This document shows, piece after piece, positions 30,701 to 38,904 of a stretch of DNA of 64,000 bases. Origin of the DNA: Dokdonella sp. (GTDB lineage Bacteria; Pseudomonadota; Gammaproteobacteria; Xanthomonadales; Rhodanobacteraceae); the NCBI GenBank assembly GCA_016712865.1, contig JADJQH010000002.1:1054001-1118000 (forward strand), written 5' to 3'. Position numbers and translations under genes: made by a program. Position 1 is the first letter of the stretch, and the number at the start of each line of letters is the position of its first letter. The notes below the pieces were generated by a model. That model was not told where the DNA came from. It did not search any database and saw only the letters and a list, made by a program, of their open reading frames with translations.

Positions 30701-31469
30701 CAAACGCCAGCAAGCCGCGCACCCCGACCTCACCCTGACCGGCATGTACAACGTGCTGGAAAAACTGCGCAGCGGCGAACCCTTGAGCGCCAAGGAACGC
30801 AGCATCCATGAGCAGGGCCTGGTTTCCGTGCTGCGCCAACTGCACGACGAACTCGACCTGGCCGTGCTGGATGCCTATGGCTGGTCCGACCTCGCCGCGC
30901 AGCTTCCCGGCCTGACGATGGCTGCGGCGGATGCGCTGCACTTGTCCGACCGCGAAGGCTCGGTGGATGCGCCCTGCGGACTTATCCACCCTACGAAAGC
31001 CAAAACCGCTGTTGTAGGGTGGATAAGCGCAGCGCATCCACCATCGCCCACCCAACACGACACCGCGCCACTCGGTGGCAGGTTCGACGAGACCATCCTC
31101 GAACGCCTGGTTGCGCTCAACGCCGAACGCGCCGCCGAGGAAAAACGCGGCCATGTGCGCTGGCTGCGCCCGGACTTCCAGAACCCGAACGGCCAGGCCA
31201 CCGCGCAACAGATGGCCATGGACGACGCCACGCCGGCCGCTCTCGCCAAAGGCGAAAAGAAACTGACCTGGCCCAAGACCTTGCCGGAACAGGTGCGCGC
31301 GGTGGCCGATCTGATCGCCGCATCGCCCATGCCGCTGGATGCCGATGCCATCGGCACGCAATTCAAGGCCAGCAAGACCGCACGCGAACGTCTGCGCACC
31401 ATTCTCGACACCCTGATCGCCCTCGGCCGCGTTCGTCGCGACGCGCAAGGCCGCTACGTCGGCGGTTGA
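27729..31469 (+). CDS. Single-chain MmeI-like (type IIL/IIG) restriction-modification enzyme
   Basis: The 1246-residue protein combines nuclease and N6-adenine methyltransferase. An N-terminal PD-(D/E)XK-like site is visible at D74, E84 and K86 ([20 protein letters not shown]). Methyltransferase motif I is [11 protein letters not shown] near residue 396, and motif IV is NPPFIG near 575. A target-recognition region and helical C-terminus follow. It is longer than MmeI (about 920 aa), partly because of two repeat-derived in-frame insertions, at about residues 655-695 and 1078-1105. It likely acts alone against foreign DNA; the recognition site cannot be read from the sequence. Confidence 0.85.
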   Translation: MDDATRIDAFIARWQGADGRERANYQLFLTELAALLELPAPEPASADDRANAYVFERRVGFRHGDGSESWGYIDLYRRGAFVLEAKDVKESNDQRYDQGMLRARSQAENYARALPADEGRPPFVVVVDVGRSIELYSEFSRSGATYTPFPDPRSHRIRLDDLRDAEIRERLRALWLEPLSLDPTRRSARVTREIAAHLAELARSLERAGHAPQASAGFLTRCLFTLFAEDVELIPKNAFRDLLETLKDNTAQFQPMLGELWRAMDAGLFSVAIRADLLRFNGKLFKHPEVLPLDRAQIELLLKAAQADWHQVEPAIFGTLLERALDPDERHALGAHYTPRAYVERLVLPTVIEPLREDWNIAQAAALTLAAEGKADSALAEITAFHQRLCAVRVLDPACGSGNFLYVTLEHLKRLEGEVLNAFDELDPNRQAGKLRQAGLALDGDRADPFGGETVDPHQLLGIELNPRAAAIAELVLWIGYLQWHFRTRGKSLPPEPVLKDFRNIECRDAVLTWDEVSYATDERGVPLTRWDGKTLKASPVTGELIPDESARVPQERYANPRKAAWPQADFVIGNPPFIGASTMRRALGDGYVEALRDSWPDVPESADFVMYWWHHAATLTAGGALRRFGLITTNSLRQTFNRRVVEAALSPAVAEQATPGKRSVRATSAQQSTPTEGSTAKALGPGLRRDDATRSAPPISLVFAIPDHPWVDAADGAAVRIAMTVGATGTTQGRLLEVTAERPDENGEVAVDVRERGGVLHADLRMGANVASAKALQANEGLSCPGFKLHGAGFIVTPERARELGLGTVAGLENHIRAYRNGRDLTDKPRDVMVIDLFGLEADEVRARFPAVYQHVLERVKPERDANQRATYRDNWWIFGEPRRAFRPALANLPRYIATVETAKHRTFQFLDAQIAPDNRLICIALDDAHALGVLSSNVHVVWALAAGGTLEDRPVYNKTRCFDPFPFPAASEAQQARIRDLAEQLDAHRKRQQAAHPDLTLTGMYNVLEKLRSGEPLSAKERSIHEQGLVSVLRQLHDELDLAVLDAYGWSDLAAQLPGLTMAAADALHLSDREGSVDAPCGLIHPTKAKTAVVGWISAAHPPSPTQHDTAPLGGRFDETILERLVALNAERAAEEKRGHVRWLRPDFQNPNGQATAQQMAMDDATPAALAKGEKKLTWPKTLPEQVRAVADLIAASPMPLDADAIGTQFKASKTARERLRTILDTLIALGRVRRDAQGRYVGG
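30962..31042. repeat. REP pair inserted in frame in the restriction-modification gene
   Basis: A direct GGTGGATGCGCCCTGCGGAC REP and an inverted GTAGGGTGGATAAGCGCAGC REP flank a short spacer, 81 bp (27 codons) in all. The insert stays in frame and codes [15 protein letters not shown] and [12 protein letters not shown] inside the C-terminal part of the enzyme. It is the same REP family as the flanking arrays. Confidence 0.88.
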
Positions 31470-31630
31470 TGCGCAACGAGCCGGTTTGGTGGTTGCGCTG
31501 CGCTTGGCCGCCCCACATCGAAAAAAAGGCCTTCCTGCCATCTGCACTCGCTTGCGCGATCCGATGGCTTAAACGTCCTGAACGGCGGAAGGCCCAGCCA
31601 CAAGGTAACACCGTTGCGTGCATGACCTTC
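31470..31630 (+). other. Short spacer between the RM gene and REP array 2
   Basis: This stretch has no supported gene, promoter or RNA. It includes AAAAAAAGGCC at about 31521 and leads straight into the tandem REP array. Open frames that continue through the array are repeat-derived. Confidence 0.5.
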
Positions 31631-32278
31631 GGTGGATGCGCTGCGCTTATCCACCCTACGAAAGCCAAACCCGCTGTTGCTCGGTGGATGCGCTGCGCTT
31701 ATCCACCCTACGAAAGCCGAATCCGCCGCTGTTCGGTGGATGCGCTGCGCTTATCCACCCTACGAAGCCCGATTCGCCGCTGTTCGGTGGATGCGCTGCG
31801 CTTATCCACCCTACGAAAGCCCGATTCGCCGCTGTTCGGTGGATGCGCTGCGCTTATCCACCCTACGAAAGCCGAATCCGCCGCTGTTCGGTGGATGCGC
31901 TGCGCTTATCCACCCTACGAAAGCCCGATTCGCCGCTGTTCGGTGGATGCGCTGCGCTTATCCACCCTACGAAAGCCCGATTCGCCGCTGTTCGGTGGAT
32001 GCGCTGCGCTTATCCACCCTACGAAAGCCGAATCCGCCGCTGTTCGGTGGATGCGCTGCGCTTATCCACCCTACGAAAGCCGAATCCGCCGCTGTTCGGT
32101 GGATGCGCTGCGCTTATCCACCCTACGAAAGCCGAATCCGCCGCTGTTCGGTGGATGCGCTGCGCTTATCCACCCTACGAAAGCCCGAATCCGCCGCTGT
32201 TCGGTGGATGCGCTGCGCTTATCCACCCTACGAAGCCCGATTCGCTGTTGTAGGGTGGATAAGCGCAGCGCATCCACC
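31631..32278. repeat. Tandem REP array 2: twelve units plus one inverted REP, upstream of RAYT
   Basis: Units begin at 31631, 31683, 31735, 31786, 31838, 31890, 31942, 31994, 32046, 32098, 32150 and 32203, with 51-53 bp spacing. Each holds GGTGGATGCGCTGCGCTTAT, CCACCCTACG and a spacer varying in a few bases (CCGAATCC or CCCGATTC forms). An inverted REP at 32251-32278 closes the array. The RAYT gene starts 62 bp further on, consistent with REP units being substrates of that transposase. Confidence 0.93.
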
Positions 32279-32339
32279 ACATCCAGCCGGCGACAAGGCA
32301 GAATGCCCACCTGCGATTGCAAAACGGGAAAGGACTTCC

Positions 32340-32858
32340 ATGAGCAACTATCGACGCGCCCTTGTAGCCGGCGGCACCTATTTTTTCACGCTGGTCACCC
32401 ATTCGCGCCAACCGATTCTCGCTTCACCGGATGCGATTGCGGTATTGCGATCTGCATTCCGCAAAGTGAAGGCGACACGGCCGTTCACCATCGAGGCCAT
32501 GGTGGTGCTGCCCGATCACCTGCATTGCATCTGGCGAATTCAGGAAGCCGACACCGACTACGCTTCGCGTTGGCGTGAAATCAAGAAAGCCGTATCGAGA
32601 CAGATTGCGCCGGGGTCGGACGCACTGGGTGAGCGCCGCGTCTGGCAGCGCCGCTACTGGGAACACCTGATCCGCGACGAGGATGATTGGCGCCGCCATG
32701 TGGCCTATATCCATTACAACCCGGTCAAGCACGGACTGGTTGCGCGCGCTGCGGATTGGCCATGGTCGAGTTTTTCACGTTTCGTTGCGCGTGGTTGGCA
32801 TGAACCTTCGTGGGGAGATTCCGAGCCCGCAGAGATACGGGGGTTGAGCCTGGAGTAG
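32340..32858 (+). CDS. REP-associated tyrosine transposase (RAYT, TnpA_REP)
   Basis: The 172-residue Y1-type transposase has the HUH metal motif in VLPDHLHCIWR near residue 58 and the family signature HVAYIHYNPVKHGLV near 125, in which a Tyr is the likely nucleophile. RAYTs cut and join single-stranded REP sequences and are usually single-copy genes that generate REPINs. The start at 32340 (MSNYRRALVAGG) is standard; in-frame upstream sequence belongs to the REP array. REP units flank both sides (31631-32278 and 32892-32968). Confidence 0.93.
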   Translation: MSNYRRALVAGGTYFFTLVTHSRQPILASPDAIAVLRSAFRKVKATRPFTIEAMVVLPDHLHCIWRIQEADTDYASRWREIKKAVSRQIAPGSDALGERRVWQRRYWEHLIRDEDDWRRHVAYIHYNPVKHGLVARAADWPWSSFSRFVARGWHEPSWGDSEPAEIRGLSLE

Positions 32859-32891
32859 ACCGATTGGTGGATGCGTAGAGGCAGCCGGCTT

Positions 32892-32968
32892 GGTGGATGC
32901 GCTGCGCTTATCCACCCTACGAAAGCCAAATCCGCTGTTGTAGGGTGGATAAGCGCAGCGCATCCACC
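32892..32968. repeat. REP pair downstream of RAYT
   Basis: A direct GGTGGATGCGCTGCGCTTAT REP and an inverted copy (GTAGGGTGGATAAGCGCAGC) surround a short spacer, forming a classic REPIN. A degenerate half-REP precedes it at about 32865. It lies between RAYT and pepQ. Confidence 0.9.
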
Positions 32969-33026
32969 ACCGTTCGCCATGCGCCGGCTGGCGCGGCACA
33001 ATGGCCGCCTGTTTCCCGGAGGCGTC

Positions 33027-34370
33027 ATGGATATCCATCACCCCGATTTGCACCCGCTGTTTGCCGAGCACATGGCCACGCTCACGCAGCGCAGCGACGC
33101 GGCATTGGCCAAGGCCGGGTTCGATCATCTGCTGATCCCGGCGGGCAACCTGCATTACCAGTTCCTGGATGATCGCGATTACCCGTTCTGCGTCAATCCG
33201 CAATTCAAGCACTGGCTGCCGGTGACCAACGCGCCCGGATCGTGGCTGGTGTACACGCCGGGGCGCAAGCCGAAACTGGTCTTTCTGCAACCGGCGGATT
33301 ACTGGCATGTGGTTCCGGAGGCTCCGGCCGGTTATTGGGTGGAACACTTCGACATCATCATCATCCGCGAGGCCGAGGAAGCCTTGGCTCATTTGCCGAA
33401 GGACACTGATCGTTGCGCCATCATTGGCGAGACAGGCTCTGCACTTGGCCCAGTGGTTCCGAACAATCCGCAGGCGGTCATCGACCACCTGCACTACCAC
33501 CGCATGTGCAAGACCGCCTACGAGCTGGCCATGATGCGCGTGGCCAGCAAGATCGGCGCGCGTGCCCATCGCGCCGCCGAGGCGGCCTTCCGCAACGGCG
33601 CATCGGAGTTCGACATCCACATGGCCTACCTGGCCAGTGCGCGCCAGACCGAACACGAACTGCCCTACAGCAACATCATCTGCCTCAACGAGCATGCCGC
33701 CGTGTTGCACTATCACAGCTTGCAACATGCGCCGCCGGCGCACCGGCATTCCTTCCTGATCGATGCGGGCGCGAGTTTCCACGGCTATGCCAGCGACATC
33801 ACGCGCACCCATTCGGCGGATACCGGGGATGCTTTCCAGGGGCTCATCAACGACATGGACGCCATGCAGCAGCATCTGTGTGCACGCGTTCGCGCCGGCC
33901 AGGATTACGCGGCGCTGCATGTGGATACGCATCGCTTGCTGGGCGGCATCCTCAAGCAGCACGGCTTCATTCGCATGAGTGCCGAAAGCGCGGTGGAAGC
34001 CGGCGTCACCTCGACTTTTTTCCCGCACGGCCTGGGCCATCCCATCGGCTTGCAGGTTCACGATGTCGCGGCGTTTGCCGCCGACGAGAGCGGAAAATCC
34101 ATCGCGCGCCCCGACGGTCATCCCTATCTGCGCATGACACGTACGCTGGAACCCGGCGCGGTGGTCACCATCGAGCCGGGCCTGTACTTCATCGACATGC
34201 TGCTGGCGAAGCTCAAGGATGACACCGCGCTTGCACGCGAGATCGACTGGCAGCGCGTGGACGCCTTCCGAAAATTCGGCGGCATCCGCATCGAGGATGA
34301 CGTGGTGTGCACGGAAGGCGAACCGGAAAACCTCACCCGCGACGCATTCGCCGCGGTCGGGCAACGCTGA
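33027..34370 (+). CDS. pepQ: Xaa-Pro dipeptidase PepQ
   Basis: PepQ splits dipeptides with C-terminal proline in the cytoplasm. The 447-residue protein has the M24 fold with metal ligands visible: two Asp in DAGASFHGYASDITRT near residue 248, His in HGLGHPIGLQVHD near 334, and Glu in TIEPGLYF and GIRIEDDV. The start at 33027 has a good ribosome-binding site (GGAGG) and matches family length. An upstream in-frame extension reads through REP DNA and was dropped. Confidence 0.96.
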   Translation: MDIHHPDLHPLFAEHMATLTQRSDAALAKAGFDHLLIPAGNLHYQFLDDRDYPFCVNPQFKHWLPVTNAPGSWLVYTPGRKPKLVFLQPADYWHVVPEAPAGYWVEHFDIIIIREAEEALAHLPKDTDRCAIIGETGSALGPVVPNNPQAVIDHLHYHRMCKTAYELAMMRVASKIGARAHRAAEAAFRNGASEFDIHMAYLASARQTEHELPYSNIICLNEHAAVLHYHSLQHAPPAHRHSFLIDAGASFHGYASDITRTHSADTGDAFQGLINDMDAMQQHLCARVRAGQDYAALHVDTHRLLGGILKQHGFIRMSAESAVEAGVTSTFFPHGLGHPIGLQVHDVAAFAADESGKSIARPDGHPYLRMTRTLEPGAVVTIEPGLYFIDMLLAKLKDDTALAREIDWQRVDAFRKFGGIRIEDDVVCTEGEPENLTRDAFAAVGQR

Positions 34371-34481
34371 ACCGCACCCAACGCGGCACAGCTTGCGCAG
34401 GCGTGACGCGACGAACCGGCGCCGACCGACGTCATGGAACACGTACGACGCTGCCCCTGGCGTCATCTGCTGGAGAAACAC

Positions 34482-35030
34482 ATGCTGTATCGCCGCACCG
34501 TGATGAAACTCGCCTTCGGTCTCGCCATCGGCCTTGGCGTTGCGGTTTCCGCTGCCGCTGCACTTGAGGACAAGGAAGATGGCAACTCCGCGCAGGTGAA
34601 GGTGACCTGGACCGATCCCGCGCAGTTCGACGAGCTTCGATTTGGGCACCAGTTCCACCAGGCCAAGCCGGAAGTGTGGCTGAAGGAATTCCGCAAGACC
34701 CTGGTCAAGAGCGGTGATCGCATCCTGCCCAAGGACCAGCATCTTTCAGTGACCATCACCGACGTCAAGCTCGCCGGAGATTTTGAACCCTGGCACGGCC
34801 CGGATTTCCACGACGTGCGCGTGGTCAAGTCGATCTACCCACCGCGCGTGAAGCTGTCCTTCACGCTCACCGACGCCAACGGCAACGTGATCGAAAGTGG
34901 TGACCGCGAGTTGCGCGACCTGGCCTTTCTCAATCGCGGAACCAGCGTGCGCAGCAACCAACCCTATCGCTACGAGAAGCGCATGCTGAGTGATTGGCTC
35001 AAGCGCGAGTTTGCTGCGGAAAAGCGCTAG
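34482..35030 (+). CDS. DUF3016 exported protein
   Basis: The 182-residue product has a signal peptide (hydrophobic LAFGLAIGLGVAVSAAAA, cut near residue 27) and a DUF3016 domain (VKVTWTDPAQFDELRFG to the C-terminal KRMLSDWLKREF). The family is periplasmic, of unknown function, and common in Xanthomonadales and Shewanella. The start at 34482 has GGAG 8 bp upstream, and an internal ATG at 34503 is an alternative. Confidence 0.87.
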   Translation: MLYRRTVMKLAFGLAIGLGVAVSAAAALEDKEDGNSAQVKVTWTDPAQFDELRFGHQFHQAKPEVWLKEFRKTLVKSGDRILPKDQHLSVTITDVKLAGDFEPWHGPDFHDVRVVKSIYPPRVKLSFTLTDANGNVIESGDRELRDLAFLNRGTSVRSNQPYRYEKRMLSDWLKREFAAEKR

Positions 35031-35071
35031 CAGCCTACGAGAGACAATCCCACGAGACGCGGCGCAACCCT

Positions 35072-35193
35072 GGTGGATGCGCTGCGCTTATCGACCCTAC
35101 AGACGCAACGCGGGTTTGGTGGATGCGCTTCGCTTATCCACCCTACAACAGCGAGCAACGACGCGTAGGGTGGATAAGCGCAGCGCATCCACC
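35072..35193. repeat. REP cluster (two direct, one inverted)
   Basis: Units of the RAYT-type REP lie at 35072 and 35127, followed by an inverted unit ending at 35193. The second direct unit carries the variant GGATGCGCTTCGC. The cluster lies downstream of the DUF3016 gene and has no coding content. Confidence 0.85.
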
Positions 35194-35222
35194 GATTGGC
35201 TTGCAGAGGCACACACCGGCCA

Positions 35223-35384
35223 GGAGCCTGCGCGGCAGAATGAATTCGAAGCGAAATGGCGCTGGCGCGATTCAGCGGATCAATCGGTAGGTGCGCATAG
35301 CGGGCTCTATGAAAGCCTGACGAGTGATCCGATCAATCGATGACAGCGTCGTTGCAGCCGGATGGCTTCTGCCGCGCAGGCTCC
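35223..35384 (+). repeat. 162-bp inverted-end repeat element, copy 4
   Basis: Identical length and orientation to the copies at 14844, 17398 and 22187, with intact GGAGCCTGCGCGGCAGAA ends. It is followed directly by a different REP pair at 35388-35452. Confidence 0.85.
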
Positions 35385-35387
35385 CTC

Positions 35388-35452
35388 GTAGAGCGGAGCT
35401 TGCTCCGCTTGCCGCTGTTCGCACGCCCACAGCCGAGCAAGCTCGGCTCTAC
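35388..35452. repeat. REP pair of the GTAGAGCGGAGCTTGCTCCGC type
   Basis: The left arm GTAGAGCGGAGCTTGCTCCGC and right arm GCCGAGCAAGCTCGGCTCTAC are imperfect inverted repeats around a short loop. This is a second REP family distinct from the GGTGGATGCGC one. Confidence 0.75.
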
Positions 35453-35466
35453 AAAAGCGTTGCCCC

Positions 35467-36246
35467 CTAACGCCCATCCACACTGGCCCACGGATTGCGC
35501 GTCAAGCTGCGAAACCAACCCAGGCGATACGCCGCCTCGCCAAACCATTCATGCAACACGGCGTCGGATTTTTCCAGCGCGTCGCTTGATGGAAGGTAGT
35601 ATCCGACGCTGTTGGCTCGTGTGTAGCGCGCATCCACCGGCCAGGCGCACACCTCGAACCCGGCCTGCTCGAACGCGTACCGCGAGCGCGGCATGTGCGC
35701 GGCCGAGGTCACCAGCCAGATGCGTGATGGCAAGGCCGGCTCAAGCGCACGCACAAACTGTGCGTTCTGCCAGGTCGAGTGCGATGCGTTTTCCAGCATC
35801 GTGTTTTCTCCCGCCACGCCCAGGCGTTCGGCAAACGCACGCATCAGCGCGCCTTCGCCAACGCCATACACGGTACTGCCACCGGAGATCACCAACCGCG
35901 CATCGGGCTGCTGGCGCAAGCGATCGACCGCACCGATCAGGCGACGCAGGCTCGACTCGCCCAGGGCGCTGAAGTCCGTCTCGTCGGTCGGTTGCCGGGT
36001 TGTGCCACCGCTCAGCACCACCACGGCGTGCGGGGGTGATTGCAGACAGCTTTCGCTGACGGCGCTTCTTCCTTCCTGCCAGCCGATCATCGCGTTGGCC
36101 ACCCACGGCAAGGTCATCAGTACGCAGGCAAGCAGGGGAACCAGCGCCAGCGCGCGCATCCAGCGCGGCAGCCAGCGCCAGATGAGCACGACAAGCAGCG
36201 CGAACAGGATTCCAAACCGAAGCGGCGAAAAGAATGAGCTCAGCAT
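35467..36246 (-). CDS. YdcF/ElyC-type DUF218 membrane protein
   Basis: The 259-residue protein has two N-terminal helices (about residues 9-25 and 31-53) and a periplasmic DUF218 domain starting VVVLSGGTTRQPTDET near residue 77, with VTSAAHMPRSRYAFEQAGF near 183. This matches the YdcF/ElyC group linked to envelope and peptidoglycan precursor steps. The start at 36246 places the helix at the N-terminus; a longer start at 36354 overlaps the methyltransferase gene. Confidence 0.85.
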   Translation of the reverse strand: MLSSFFSPLRFGILFALLVVLIWRWLPRWMRALALVPLLACVLMTLPWVANAMIGWQEGRSAVSESCLQSPPHAVVVLSGGTTRQPTDETDFSALGESSLRRLIGAVDRLRQQPDARLVISGGSTVYGVGEGALMRAFAERLGVAGENTMLENASHSTWQNAQFVRALEPALPSRIWLVTSAAHMPRSRYAFEQAGFEVCAWPVDARYTRANSVGYYLPSSDALEKSDAVLHEWFGEAAYRLGWFRSLTRNPWASVDGR

Positions 36247-36292
36247 GTCGGCACCCGAATGCGGCGAGCGAGGACTGCGTGCGCCTGCGCGC

Positions 36293-37483
36293 TCACAGGC
36301 GATGTCCCTGGCTGATGTCCACCAGGCTGCGCGGCACGGCAGCCGGCGGCACATCGCGCGCCAGCAGCATGGCCTGGAACCTCTCGCCCATTTCGCCGGG
36401 AAGCGTCAGGCGTTTCACTTCCTGCGCGAGCCGATAGCAGGCCAGTTCATCGACTTGTGTACTGGCCTGCTCGAATCGATCGGCGATGCCCGTTGCAAAC
36501 AGGAACTGCGCCTGCGAGCAGTAACTGGCCACCGCAAATCCCGCCTGGTTTCCGCCTTCGGCCAGCGCCGTGAAATCAACGAATGCGGTGATGTCCTGCA
36601 AGCCGGGCAGATGCAAGGGATCGGCATGTGCCCGATGCCGGTAATGGCAGACCAGGGTGCCATCGACACGCTCCGGCAAGTAGAACTCCGCGCGTGGGTA
36701 GCCGTAGTCGGTGAACAGGGCCAGGCCACGCTTCAGGCTGCCCAGCACGGCCTGCATCCAGTACGGCAACTGCGGCAGGATTTCCGAGCGGTAACCGTCG
36801 GCGAACGCGACGCCGAGATCCCGCTCGACATGGCGTACCGCACCGCTGACCAGTGCATCGGCCGGTCGGTCGCAGAGGGAGAATCCACCCACCCCATCCG
36901 CGATGACATGCTCCTCGAAAACTTCGCCATCGCGCATCACGAAGCGGGTGACCGGCAAGGCATCAATCACCTCGTTGGCGAACAACGCTCCGTGCCAATC
37001 ATCCTGCGGCGGGCGATCCAGCCATTGGCAACGCGCAAACAGAGTGGCAGGCAGTTGCGCCTGCAGGCGCTCACTCTGGCGCTGGCGCAGATCGGCACTG
37101 GGTTCGAGAATGTAGTACCGCCGCGGCACCACGCCGGCGTCGGCAAAGGCCAGCAGGGCAGCTTCGGCAAAGGCACCGCTGCCGCCGCCCAGCTCGCAGA
37201 AATCCGCCTCCTCGCCAAGCTCGCGCAGGCAGGGCAGCAGCGCCGTTGCGGCGCATTGGGCAAACAAGGATCCGAGTTCCGGCGCGGTGACGAAATCGCC
37301 CGCTGCGCCAAATTTGGTGCGCCCGGCGCTGTAGTAGCCAAGCCCTGGCGCGTACAGGCAGCGTTCCATATAGCGCGAAAACGGCATGGGGCCGCTGCTG
37401 GCGATATCCGCATGCAAGAGGCGGGTCAGCTGTTCACCATGGGCAAGTTCTTCAGCGCTGGGGACGGGCAAGGATGGATTCAC
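36293..37483 (-). CDS. MidA/NDUFAF7-like SAM-dependent methyltransferase
   Basis: The 396-residue protein matches the SAM-dependent methyltransferase family (PF02636). PFSRYMERCLYAPGLGYY lies near residue 35, the SAM motif CELGGGSGAFAEA near 95, and GALFANEVIDALPVTRF near 170. Its mitochondrial relative NDUFAF7 methylates an arginine of complex I; the bacterial target is unknown. A GTG start at 37483 is preferred, though a start up to 37606 cannot be excluded. It diverges from the pteridine reductase gene. Confidence 0.85.
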   Translation of the reverse strand: MNPSLPVPSAEELAHGEQLTRLLHADIASSGPMPFSRYMERCLYAPGLGYYSAGRTKFGAAGDFVTAPELGSLFAQCAATALLPCLRELGEEADFCELGGGSGAFAEAALLAFADAGVVPRRYYILEPSADLRQRQSERLQAQLPATLFARCQWLDRPPQDDWHGALFANEVIDALPVTRFVMRDGEVFEEHVIADGVGGFSLCDRPADALVSGAVRHVERDLGVAFADGYRSEILPQLPYWMQAVLGSLKRGLALFTDYGYPRAEFYLPERVDGTLVCHYRHRAHADPLHLPGLQDITAFVDFTALAEGGNQAGFAVASYCSQAQFLFATGIADRFEQASTQVDELACYRLAQEVKRLTLPGEMGERFQAMLLARDVPPAAVPRSLVDISQGHRL

Positions 37484-37547
37484 GGCTGGCTCGATGCGCG
37501 AAGTTGCGGCACTCTGCGCAGGATACCGACCTGCACGGGGAACACCA

Positions 37548-38294
37548 ATGACAGCACCGACACAGGCGCGACCGGTTGTGCTGGTCAGCGGGGCAGCGCG
37601 TCGCATTGGCGCAGTGATTGCGCAAACCCTGCATGCGGCCGGTCATGACCTTGCCCTGCACTGCCGCAACTCACGCGACGATCTCGATCAATTGATCGCG
37701 AAGCTCGAACGGGAACGTCCCAATTCGACCCTGGCATTGCAGGCCGACCTGTCCGATCTCACGCAGATGCCTGCCTTGATCGAAGCCACGATGCAACGCT
37801 TCGGACGACTCGACGGCCTGGTCAACAATGCCTCGGACTTTTTTGCCACCGCGTTTGGCTCGGTGACTTCCGAACAGTGGGATCGCCTGTTCGCTTCCAA
37901 CGCGCGCGCGCCGTTCTTCCTGGCCCAGGCCGCTGCCCCGCAGCTGAAGAAAACCGGCGGCGCCATCGTCAACCTGCTCGACATCTATGCGGAGCGTCCG
38001 CTTGCCGGGCATTCCGTGTACTGCATGGCGAAGGCTGCGCAGGCGGCAATGACCCATGCCCTGGCCCTGGAACTCGGGCCGGAAGTGCGGGTGAACGGCG
38101 TGGCTCCGGGCGCGGTGATGTGGCCGGAAGCCGACAGCGATGCGGCCCATCGAGCGAAGATCATTGAACGCACCCCGCTCAAGCGCACCGGCCAACCCGC
38201 AGAGATTGCCGATGCGGTGCTCTGGCTGCTGCGCGACGCCCGATTTGTCACGGGCCAGATCATCCGCGTGGACGGAGGGCGGTTTTTTGCTTGA
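37548..38294 (+). CDS. Pteridine reductase-like short-chain dehydrogenase (FolM type)
   Basis: The 248-residue SDR has the cofactor loop VSGAARRIGAVIAQTL (GXXXRIG form typical of pteridine reductases), the NNASDFF catalytic Asn region, and the Tyr-Lys pair in YCMAKAAQAAM near residue 165. FolM-type enzymes reduce dihydrofolate or pterins with NADPH. The start at 37548 is at the conserved N-terminus. It lies upstream of folK and folB by about 2 kb, not in the same operon. Confidence 0.88.
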   Translation: MTAPTQARPVVLVSGAARRIGAVIAQTLHAAGHDLALHCRNSRDDLDQLIAKLERERPNSTLALQADLSDLTQMPALIEATMQRFGRLDGLVNNASDFFATAFGSVTSEQWDRLFASNARAPFFLAQAAAPQLKKTGGAIVNLLDIYAERPLAGHSVYCMAKAAQAAMTHALALELGPEVRVNGVAPGAVMWPEADSDAAHRAKIIERTPLKRTGQPAEIADAVLWLLRDARFVTGQIIRVDGGRFFA

Positions 38295-38295
38295 A

Positions 38296-38346
38296 GGCTG
38301 GAAATGGGGAATGGGGAATGGGGAATGGGGAATGGGGAATGGGGAA
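38296..38346. repeat. Heptad repeat tract (GGGGAAT units)
   Basis: Six near-perfect GGGGAAT units sit in tandem between the pteridine reductase gene and the DUF559 cassette. Related heptads at 1552-1687 and 42776-42869 suggest a dispersed family. Confidence 0.75.
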
Positions 38347-38435
38347 TAGCGAATAGTGATTTTGAGTCCGGAATCCGGAGTCTGGAGTCCGGAGGTCGGA
38401 AGTCGAAGGACAGGGCTTGCGATCAATCGTTTGTC

Positions 38436-38476
38436 TCCCCTCTCCCCTCGCGGGAGAGGGGCTGGGGGAGAGGGGG
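38436..38476. repeat. Left 41-bp inverted repeat of the DUF559 cassette
   Basis: TCCCCTCTCCCCTCGCGGGA begins the arm. The reverse complement of 38820-38860 matches 40 of 41 bases. The arm itself contains an internal palindrome (CTCTCCCCTCGCGGGAGAGG). It lies 15 bp before the DUF559 start. Confidence 0.85.
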
Positions 38477-38491
38477 CAGACATCAGGGAGC

Positions 38492-38872
38492 ATGAAGAAA
38501 CAAGATTTCGCCAAGCATCTGCGCAAACGCATGACCGAAGCTGAATCGATACTCTGGTACCACCTGCGCGCCCACAGGTTGGATGGCCAGAAATTTCGCC
38601 GACAGCAGGTTATCGGTGACTATGTCGTAGATTTTGTTCATTTTGGAACACGGCTGATCGTCGAAGCAGACGGTGGTCAGCACCTCGAATCCGCACGCGA
38701 TCATCAGCGCGATGCGTGGCTGTCATCTCAGGGTTTTGTAGTACTGCGTTTTTGGAATGATGACATTCTGCTGCGCACCGATGGAGTGCTGGAGGCCATC
38801 TGGCAGGCATTGCGCGATGCCCCCTCTCCCCCAACCCCTCTCCCGCGAGGGGAGAGGGGAGGCAGGCAATAA
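38492..38872 (+). CDS. DUF559 endonuclease-like protein (Vsr fold)
   Basis: The 126-residue protein has the DUF559/Vsr-like core: RKRMTEAESILWYHLRAHRL, FRRQQVIGDYVVDFV, the catalytic EADGGQH near residue 57, and VLRFWNDDIL near 90. The last 15 or so residues (PSPPTPLPRGERGGRQ) are coded by the right inverted repeat. The gene lies inside 41-bp inverted repeats, a layout suggesting a small mobile nuclease cassette. The start at 38492 is the family start. Confidence 0.88.
   Translation: MKKQDFAKHLRKRMTEAESILWYHLRAHRLDGQKFRRQQVIGDYVVDFVHFGTRLIVEADGGQHLESARDHQRDAWLSSQGFVVLRFWNDDILLRTDGVLEAIWQALRDAPSPPTPLPRGERGGRQ
38820..38860. repeat. Right 41-bp inverted repeat of the DUF559 cassette
   Basis: Inverse partner of 38436-38476, with one mismatch by eye. 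It overlaps the 3' end of the DUF559 reading frame and so encodes its Pro-rich tail. Confidence 0.85.
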
Positions 38873-38904
38873 GCTGCATACGTTTGAGTCCCGAGTTCCG
38901 AATC

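Noticed and set aside
31618-32253. Long open frames crossing REP array 2 (and similar over array 1)
   Set aside because: They only translate the repeat unit in shifting frames (about 52-bp period), so no real protein is likely; the RAYT gene begins separately at 32340.
32871-33026. N-terminal extension of pepQ through REP DNA
   Set aside because: The upstream part translates the REP pair and lacks family sequence; the ATG at 33027 has a good ribosome site.
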